Assembly: GCF_002008165.1 (NCBI RefSeq)
Contig: NZ_MRDM01000017.1
Span: 310,749-374,748 of the forward strand
Source: Rhizobium laguerreae
GTDB taxonomy: Bacteria > Pseudomonadota > Alphaproteobacteria > Rhizobiales > Rhizobiaceae
Direction of reading: 5' to 3'
Length of the DNA stretch: 64,000 nt
In this document: positions 58,086-64,000 of the stretch, one piece after another
How positions within the stretch are numbered: the first letter of the stretch is position 1
Layout: every line of letters starts with the position of its first letter
Position numbers and translations under genes: made by a program
The notes under the pieces: model-generated
Told to the model about the DNA's origin: nothing
Databases searched by the model: none
Seen by the model: only the letters and a program-made list of their open reading frames with translations

Positions 58086-60470
58086 TCACGCCATCGGCCA
58101 TTTCCAGTTTCGCACCTCCGGCATGTCCTCGCCATATTCACGGACATAGTCGTGATGCTCGGCAAGCTTGCGGCGGAAGGCGGCGAGCGCTTCGCTTGCC
58201 TTTTCCTTCAGGCCCGGCACACGCTCGATCGCTTCGATGGCAAGGTGGAAGCGGTCGAGTTCGTTGAGGACGGTCATGTCGAAGGGGGTCGTCGTCGTGC
58301 CTTCCTCGATGAAGCCGCGGACGTGGATGTTGCGGTGGTTGGTGCGTTTATAGGTCAGGCGGTGGATGAGATAGGGATAGCCGTGATAGGCGAAAATCAC
58401 AGGCTTGTCGGCGGTGAAGATCGCGTCGAAGGCCTCCTCGGTCAGGCCGTGCGGATGCTGATCCCTGGATTGCAGTGCCAGGAGATCGACGACGTTGACG
58501 GTGCGGATTTTCAGTTCCGGAATGGCCTTTCGCAGCAGGTCGACGGCGGCAAGCGTCTCCATGGTCGGCACGTCGCCGGCGCAGGCCATGACGAGGTCGG
58601 GCAGAATGGTATCGTCCTCGTTGCTCGCCCAGTGCCAGATGCCGATGCCGGCCTCGCAGTGTTTCACCGCCTCGTCCATCGATAGCCATTGCGGCTCCGG
58701 CTGCTTGCCCGCGACGATCACATTGATGCGGTCATAGGTGCGGAGGCAATGGTCGCCGACCCAAAGCAGGGTGTTGGCATCCGGCGGCAGGTAGATGCGG
58801 ACGATATCGGCCTTCTTGTTGGCGACGAGGTCGACGAAGCCCGGATCCTGGTGGCTGAAGCCATTGTGGTCCTGGCGCCAGACATGCGAGGTCAGCAGGT
58901 AATTCAGCGACGAGATCGGCTTTCTCCACTCGAGCTCGCGCGTCACCTTCAGCCATTTGGCGTGCTGGTTGAACATGGAATCGATGATGTGGATGAAGGC
59001 CTCGTAGCAGGAGAACAGGCCGTGGCGGCCAGTCAGCAAATAGCCTTCCAGCCAACCCTGGCAGAGATGTTCGCTCAGCACCTCCATGACGCGGCCGTCG
59101 CGGGACAAGTGGACGTCGTAGGGTTCGATACGCTCCATCCAGACACGGTCGGTGACTTCGAAGACGCTGCCGAGACGGTTCGATTCCGTCTCGTCGGGGC
59201 CGAAGATACGGAAATTGGCAGCCTTCTCGTTGCGCTTCATCGTGTCGCGCAGGTAATGGCCGAGGATCTCCGTCGATTGCACCATGGCGCTGCCGCGCTT
59301 GCCGATATCGACCGCATAGTCGCGGATATCGGGAACATCGAGTTCCTTGCGCAGCAAGCCGCCATTGGCGTGCGGATTGGCGCCCATGCGGCGCTCGCCG
59401 ACGGGGGCTAGCGCCCGCAACTCGGGTTTCAGCCGGCCGTCGTTGCCAAAGAGGTCCTCCGGATCATAGCCACGCATCCAGTCCTCGAGGATCTTGCGAT
59501 GCCCTTCATTCTCGCGGCAGTTGGAGACCGGCACCTGGTGGGAGCGCCAGAAGCCTTCGACCTTCTTGCCGTCGACTTCCTTCGGTCCTGTCCAGCCCTT
59601 CGGGCTGCGCAGCACTATCATCGGCCAGCGCGGGCAGATATCGGGCGCCTTGCCATTGCGAGCTTCCTCCTGGATATCGCGAATGCGATCGAAGACCCTG
59701 TCGAAGGTTGCGGCCATCTGCTGGTGCATGTCGCGCGGCTCGTGACCCTCGACGAAGAAGGGCTCGTAGCCATAGCCTTCAAAGAGGCTCTGCAAATCCT
59801 CGTGACTGGCGCGGCCAAGAATGGTCGGATTGGCGATCTTGTAGCCGTTCAGATGCAGGATCGGCAGCACGGCGCCATCGCGGGCAGGGTTCAGAAACTT
59901 GTTGGAATGCCAGCTCGCGGCAAGCGGCCCGGTTTCGGCCTCGCCGTCGCCGACGACACAGGCGACGATCAGGTCGGGATTGTCGAAGGCAGCGCCATAG
60001 GCATGGACGAGGGCGTAACCGAGTTCGCCGCCCTCATGGATCGAGCCTGGCGTTTCGGGTGCCGCATGGCTCGGAATGCCGCCGGGGAAGGAGAATTGCC
60101 GAAAGAGCTTGCGCATGCCTTCGGCATCCTCGGAGATATCGGGATAAATCTCGCTGTAGATGCCTTCGAGATAGGTGTTGGCGACCATGCCAGGCCCGCC
60201 ATGGCCGGGGCCGCACATATAGATGATATCGAGGTCGCGGGCGCGGATCAGGCGGTTCAGATGCGCATAGATGAAGTTGAGGCCCGGCGTCGTGCCCCAA
60301 TGGCCGAGCAGGCGGGGCTTGATGTGCTCTGTTTTCAGCGGCTCGCGCAGCAGCGGATTGGCAAGCAGGTAGATCTGGCCGACCGAGAGATAGTTGGCGG
60401 CGCGCCAGTAGCGGTCGATGAGGGTGAGTTCGGTGTCGGTCAGGGTGGCGGTCGAGACATGCTTTTCCAT
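58086..60470 (-). CDS. xfp: Phosphoketolase (xylulose-5-P/fructose-6-P)
   Basis: 794 aa from ATG 60470 with GGGAG 6 nt upstream; the frame is open 19 codons further up without a start signal. Thiamine-diphosphate enzyme that splits xylulose 5-phosphate (or fructose 6-phosphate) with phosphate into acetyl phosphate and glyceraldehyde 3-phosphate (erythrose 4-phosphate). ThDP motif GDGEAETGPLAASWHSNKF near residue 180; family motifs 'LGHWGTTPGLNFIYAHLNR' and 'SHQVPVSNCRENEGHRKILEDWMRGY' are present. Length is typical. Follows ackA by 72 nt, which uses its product. Confidence 0.95.
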   Translation of the reverse strand: MEKHVSTATLTDTELTLIDRYWRAANYLSVGQIYLLANPLLREPLKTEHIKPRLLGHWGTTPGLNFIYAHLNRLIRARDLDIIYMCGPGHGGPGMVANTYLEGIYSEIYPDISEDAEGMRKLFRQFSFPGGIPSHAAPETPGSIHEGGELGYALVHAYGAAFDNPDLIVACVVGDGEAETGPLAASWHSNKFLNPARDGAVLPILHLNGYKIANPTILGRASHEDLQSLFEGYGYEPFFVEGHEPRDMHQQMAATFDRVFDRIRDIQEEARNGKAPDICPRWPMIVLRSPKGWTGPKEVDGKKVEGFWRSHQVPVSNCRENEGHRKILEDWMRGYDPEDLFGNDGRLKPELRALAPVGERRMGANPHANGGLLRKELDVPDIRDYAVDIGKRGSAMVQSTEILGHYLRDTMKRNEKAANFRIFGPDETESNRLGSVFEVTDRVWMERIEPYDVHLSRDGRVMEVLSEHLCQGWLEGYLLTGRHGLFSCYEAFIHIIDSMFNQHAKWLKVTRELEWRKPISSLNYLLTSHVWRQDHNGFSHQDPGFVDLVANKKADIVRIYLPPDANTLLWVGDHCLRTYDRINVIVAGKQPEPQWLSMDEAVKHCEAGIGIWHWASNEDDTILPDLVMACAGDVPTMETLAAVDLLRKAIPELKIRTVNVVDLLALQSRDQHPHGLTEEAFDAIFTADKPVIFAYHGYPYLIHRLTYKRTNHRNIHVRGFIEEGTTTTPFDMTVLNELDRFHLAIEAIERVPGLKEKASEALAAFRRKLAEHHDYVREYGEDMPEVRNWKWPMA

Positions 60471-60531
60471 GGGTTTCTCCCGTTCGAAAACGTCTTCAAC
60501 GTCAATTCTACCGGCTGGTGCCGGCAAGCTG

Positions 60532-60545
60532 TTGATCTGGATCAG
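60532..60545. promoter_or_regulatory. FNR/FixK-like box upstream of xfp
   Basis: TTGATCTGGATCAG: TTGAT-N4-ATCAG, one base off the FNR/FixK consensus TTGAT-N4-ATCAA. It spans the ackA stop codon and is 62 nt before the xfp start. An internal low-oxygen promoter for xfp is possible. Confidence 0.45.
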
Positions 60546-61720
60546 CCACCGCGAAGAACGGACAATGCCTCATCGGCGATGATCTGCTCCTCATCGGTGG
60601 CGATGACATGGGCGGCGATGCGGCTTTCCCTGGTGCTGATGGTGAAATCATTGGCGGCATTGGTCTTTTCATCGATCGCGAGGCCAAGCCAGGACAGCCG
60701 TTTGGCCACGCCTGCGCGGATCTCCGGTTGGTGTTCGCCGATGCCGGCGGTGAAGACGATGGCGTCAAGGCCACCAAGCGTTGCCGCCATGCGACCAATT
60801 TCGCCGGCAATGCGCAGCGTGAAGAGGTCGATCGCCTGGCGCGCCTCCGGGCGTCCATCCTCCAACAGGTCGCGCGTATCGGCGCTGATGCCGGAGACGC
60901 CGAGCAGGCCGCAGCGGTGATAGAGCAGGTCCTCGATCTCCTCGAAGGATTGTTTCCTCTGACCGGCCAGATGCAGGACGATGCCGGGATCGAGCCAGCC
61001 CGGGCGCGTCGCCATCGGGATGCCGTCGAGCGTCGAAAAGCCCATGCTGCAGTCGCGGCTAACGCCGTGATCCAGCGCACAGAGGCTGGCGCCGCTGCCG
61101 AGATGGGCGACAATCACCTTTGCCGCGTGCGGCGCCTTCCGGCGAAGCTCTCCGGCGATGAATTTATAGGAGAGGCCGTGGAAGCCGTAGCGCTTGATGC
61201 CCTCGTCATGCAGCGCGCGGGGAATGGCGAAGCGGCGAACGAGATCGTCCTGCGTGGCGTGAAAAGCCGTGTCGAAGGAGGCCGTCTGGGCAAGATGCGG
61301 TTTCAGATGCCGGAGGGCGCGGATGAAACGCAGCGCCTGCGGCTGGTGCAGGGGTGCCAGCGGGGTCAGCGCATCGGCGGCATCGATTGCGGCGGCGTCG
61401 AGGGCGATCGGCCCGGTGAAGCGGTCGCCGCCATGGACGACACGGTGGCCGGCAGCACGCGTGGCGGTCATGTCGAAGTGATCGGCGAGACGAGCGAGAG
61501 TCTCATCGATGACGCCGTGCAGATCTTCCGTCACCTCGGCCTTCAACGGCATCTCGACTGTCTGCTGTCCTTTTGTCAGACCGAGCGAGAGCGGTTCGGC
61601 GCGGAAATCGATGACGCCCTTGCCGATGCGCCGCGCCTCGGCGCCATCTATCGCGAAGATGCCGATCTTGATCGTGGAGGAGCCGGCGTTGAAGGTCAGC
61701 AGGAGGTCGGTCGATGACAT
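60542..61720 (-). CDS. ackA: Acetate kinase
   Basis: 392 aa. Converts acetyl phosphate plus ADP to acetate plus ATP in the cytosol. Family motifs: FNAGSSTIKIGIF at the N-terminus, 'GHRVVHGGDRF' near 91, 'VIVAHLGSGASLCAL' near 199, and 'DAIVFTAGIGEHQPEIR' near 315. Together with xfp it gives the phosphoketolase bypass, making one ATP per acetyl phosphate. First gene of the two-gene operon. AGAGG sits close to the ATG. Confidence 0.93.
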   Translation of the reverse strand: MSSTDLLLTFNAGSSTIKIGIFAIDGAEARRIGKGVIDFRAEPLSLGLTKGQQTVEMPLKAEVTEDLHGVIDETLARLADHFDMTATRAAGHRVVHGGDRFTGPIALDAAAIDAADALTPLAPLHQPQALRFIRALRHLKPHLAQTASFDTAFHATQDDLVRRFAIPRALHDEGIKRYGFHGLSYKFIAGELRRKAPHAAKVIVAHLGSGASLCALDHGVSRDCSMGFSTLDGIPMATRPGWLDPGIVLHLAGQRKQSFEEIEDLLYHRCGLLGVSGISADTRDLLEDGRPEARQAIDLFTLRIAGEIGRMAATLGGLDAIVFTAGIGEHQPEIRAGVAKRLSWLGLAIDEKTNAANDFTISTRESRIAAHVIATDEEQIIADEALSVLRGG

Positions 61721-62091
61721 GTCCTCTCAGACTCCGTGTGGAGGTGACGATGGCCGAACTTAGTGCCGGGGCCTTGGACGAAAAGGTATCTCATCGCCAT
61801 TCCCGCATTTTTGTCGCTGCCCGGCCTGTCCTCTTGTGCCGCCGGGATCGTGCCGCGGCATCCTGCATGAATGTGCCGGGATGGAGGCATGTGACAGTGA
61901 ATATCGCCCGATGTCAGTGACTTACGGGCCGGGCCGGGCAAGGCGTCATGAGAGTTTCACGCTGCGGAATTATTAACAAAAGGCAAATTTGCAAAACGGA
62001 ATAAGGACCTATGCCATGGCCGATATTGCCCCCAGCCGGGTTCATAGCGACGCTTCCCACCCGCTCCACAGTTCCGCTTATAAGTATACCA
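61721..62091. other. Gap between divergent-end genes, promoter side of ackA
   Basis: 371 bp with no supported gene. It must hold the ackA promoter, but I recognise no clear -35/-10 or FNR box. Small open frames on both strands here overlap ackA or the EAL gene and lack ribosome binding sites. Confidence 0.4.
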
Positions 62092-63663
62092 TCAGGCCGT
62101 GGAGGCCAGACTGGCATTGCGATCGCTGATGAAGATGCCCGCCTCGGCGGCGGGCATCGCCTTGCCGAAGAGATAGCCCTGGCCGATGTCGCAACCAAGC
62201 TGCAGCAGGAAGGCAAGCTGGCCGTGCTCCTCGATGCCTTCGGCTGTCGTCTTGATGTTGAGGCTCCTGCCGAGGCCGAGCATGGCGCGAACGATCTTTT
62301 CCTGGCGCTCGTCGTCGCGGTAGGTGGCGATGAAGCTTTTGTCGATCTTGATCTTGTCGAAACGATAGCGGGCGAGCTGGGCGAGGCTCGAATAGCCCGT
62401 GCCGAAATCGTCGAGGGCGATCTGGATGCCGGCTGCATGCAGTTCATCGAGAATGGCCGCGGCCGCGGCGGGATCCTGAATCAGCGCATTTTCGGTGATC
62501 TCCACTTCCAGGCGCTGCGGCGACAGCCGGCTGGCCGAAAGGACCTTGAGGATGCGGGAGGTCAGCAATTTGTCTTCCATTTGCACCGGCGAGACGTTGA
62601 AGGACAACATCACATGCTCCGGCCAGGTGAGGGCGTCGCAGCAGGCCTGGGCAAGAAGATCCTCGAACAATGCGGTGATCATACCGTTTTCCTCGGCGAT
62701 GCCGATGAAGACCGGCGGCGGGATGTTGGCGCCGTCGTCGCCGATCCAGCGCGCTAGGGCCTCGAAGCCGCAGAGCTGGCCGGTCTTCAGGTCGATCAGC
62801 GGCTGATAGAAGAGCTTGATCGCCTTGTTGGAGATTGCAGCGCGCAGCCTGGTTTCCAGCGCGGCGCGTTCCGTTACTTTGTTCTGCATCGAGGCTTCGA
62901 AAACGAAATAGTGGTTGGGTCCACGTGATTTCGCCTCGTACATGGCGAGGTCGGCACGGTGGGCCGCATCTTCCAGCGGTTCGGCTCCCTCGGCCCAGCG
63001 GTCGTAGCCGACGCTGGCGCCGACTTCGACGGCAAAGCCATCGATATGGATCGGCCGGGTGACGGCCTGGATCAGCAGCTTGGCAAAACGCTCCTCGCGC
63101 TGCGCCGTCAGGGCGAAGGCGACGATGATGAATTCGTCGCCGCCGAAGCGATAGACGCAGTCGGCATTGCCGAGCGCGCAGATGCGTCTGGCAACCTCGA
63201 TCAACAGGATGTCGCCGCCCTTATGCCCGACGAGATCGTTGACCTTCTTGAAGCCGTCGAGGTCGACGCAGAAGATAGTGACGTTGCGGTCCCACTCCTC
63301 GATCTCGGCCTCGTCGTCCGTGATCGGCCGTGACAGGATCTTGCGCTCGAAGGCGTAGCGGTTCGGCAGCTTGGTCAGATGGTCGTGGGTTGCGGTCCAA
63401 TCGGCCTTTGCCTGGGCGGCGGCGCGCAGTTCCGTTTCCTTGCGCAGGTCGGCGATACGCAGCACCGAATAGATGAAGCTCATGGCGCCGGCGATGCCGA
63501 GCGCCAGAACAAGCTTGTCGGCGCCGTACTCGCCGAAACCGGTCATGAAGGCGACCAGGCTGTCGTCGAGCTGCAGCAGCGTGCCGAGAAGCCAGAGGGT
63601 CACGCCAGACACCACGATCGACACGCACTGCCGTCCGGCCCTGCTTTGGAAAAACACCGGCAT
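62092..63663 (-). CDS. Membrane GGDEF-EAL cyclic-di-GMP protein
   Basis: 523 aa. Two N-terminal membrane helices (about 15-32 and 45-68) without a large periplasmic sensor, then GGDEF (about 90-255) with an intact FGGDEFI, and EAL (about 270-510) with CGFEALARW and DDFGTGYSSLAQL. Both enzyme motifs look complete, so synthesis or breakdown (or both) of cyclic di-GMP is possible. It is not related closely to the PAS-GGDEF-EAL protein at 887-2971. Single gene. Confidence 0.88.
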   Translation of the reverse strand: MPVFFQSRAGRQCVSIVVSGVTLWLLGTLLQLDDSLVAFMTGFGEYGADKLVLALGIAGAMSFIYSVLRIADLRKETELRAAAQAKADWTATHDHLTKLPNRYAFERKILSRPITDDEAEIEEWDRNVTIFCVDLDGFKKVNDLVGHKGGDILLIEVARRICALGNADCVYRFGGDEFIIVAFALTAQREERFAKLLIQAVTRPIHIDGFAVEVGASVGYDRWAEGAEPLEDAAHRADLAMYEAKSRGPNHYFVFEASMQNKVTERAALETRLRAAISNKAIKLFYQPLIDLKTGQLCGFEALARWIGDDGANIPPPVFIGIAEENGMITALFEDLLAQACCDALTWPEHVMLSFNVSPVQMEDKLLTSRILKVLSASRLSPQRLEVEITENALIQDPAAAAAILDELHAAGIQIALDDFGTGYSSLAQLARYRFDKIKIDKSFIATYRDDERQEKIVRAMLGLGRSLNIKTTAEGIEEHGQLAFLLQLGCDIGQGYLFGKAMPAAEAGIFISDRNASLASTA

Positions 63664-63863
63664 TATGCCTTCTCCATCTCCACCTTCGCGGAAATATCAC
63701 GAAAGTCTGAAATGTTTGTTGAAACCAGAAGGCGAATTATCGGAGGCGGCAGCCTGTTGCTGTGCCGCAGAGAGTCCCGACGGGGCTTGTGGGGAACCAA
63801 GGCGTTGTTGTCAGCGCGATTCCCTCGTGGTCGGGAGACTGGCTGATGCGGGAAAAGAACGAA

Positions 63864-63890
63864 GGCGAGCGTGCCAGTGCATCGCTCGCC
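63864..63890. terminator. Terminator of the partial gene at the right edge
   Basis: Stem GGCGAGCG (63864-63871) and CGCTCGCC (63883-63890) with an 11-nt loop. Read leftward it is followed by TTCGTTCTTTT, so it serves the minus-strand gene that ends at 63903. Confidence 0.75.
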
Positions 63891-63902
63891 CTTTCTCGTG
63901 CT

Positions 63903-64000
63903 TCAGGCGGTGACGATCAGCAGCGGGACGCTGACGATGAGACCGACCAGAACCGTGACTGTGGCGACACGCATGAAACGCAGGCGTCGCGTGCGCTCGC
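63903..64000 (-). CDS. C-terminal end of a membrane protein (partial)
   Basis: The last 32 residues, ending ...RVATVTVLVGLIVSVPLLIVTA, form a membrane helix preceded by a basic ERTRRLRFMR stretch. The frame is open to the window edge and stops at TGA 63905-63903. It may be a whole small peptide starting at the Met (about 23 residues) or the end of a larger protein; the terminator just downstream supports a real gene. Confidence 0.5.
   Translation of the reverse strand, partial: ERTRRLRFMRVATVTVLVGLIVSVPLLIVTA

Overview
The window is a rhizobial chromosome segment, most likely Rhizobium of the etli/leguminosarum type. This is inferred from gene content and GC-rich codon use: serA and mnmA, PAS/GGDEF/EAL proteins, the pobA block, and a branched-chain-type ABC transporter. 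Two ordinary chromosomal parts flank a foreign insert of about 43 kb.

Left flank (1-6040): 3' end of serA, a terminator, a small conserved protein, a PAS-PAS-GGDEF-EAL protein, a tiny exported peptide, an MscS-type channel, mnmA, and a tRNA with a CAT anticodon (elongator Met). The insert starts inside the 3' end of that tRNA.

Insert (about 6028-49035): it is bounded by a 16-bp direct repeat of the tRNA 3' end (6028-6043 and 49020-49035). A large serine recombinase (LSR1) reads into the tRNA, and its last codons are antisense tRNA sequence. A second large serine recombinase (LSR2, 33478-35283) carries a third copy of the 13-bp core in its coding sequence. The insert may therefore be two elements in tandem. 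The left part (about 6-33.7 kb) is phage-derived: tape measure protein, tail-chaperone candidate, primase-polymerase/helicase, iteron-like repeats, secreted and membrane cargo genes, a probable excisionase, portal protein, S49 head protease, an SGNH-like virion protein, a HEXXH peptidase, a nuclease and a GIY-YIG-like protein. No terminase or major capsid gene was recognised, so it is a remnant or satellite rather than an intact prophage. The right part (about 33.7-49 kb) is a defence and plasticity island: LSR2, two divergent Arc-type regulators over repeated operators, an unknown two-gene soluble/membrane module, an XRE regulator, a type I restriction-modification operon with a C39-like peptidase gene between hsdR and hsdM, a tyrosine recombinase overlapping a RarA/MgsA-C-like gene, and an HTH protein.

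The most notable small locus lies at 22.84-23.13 kb. A 35-residue membrane peptide gene converges on a predicted 78-nt RNA across a shared hairpin. The RNA begins with a near copy of the peptide's translation start region, and its terminator loop is complementary to a hairpin loop in the peptide mRNA leader. This is the layout of the Fst/par type I toxin-antitoxin family.

Right flank (49036-64000): a small membrane peptide, a VCBS-like surface protein, the livF-livG-livM-livH-livK operon next to pobA (4-hydroxybenzoate 3-monooxygenase), a divergent AraC-type regulator, the ackA-xfp phosphoketolase/acetate kinase operon with an FNR/FixK-like box before xfp, a membrane GGDEF-EAL protein, and the end of one more membrane protein gene. 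The liv genes probably import an aromatic acid that PobA hydroxylates.
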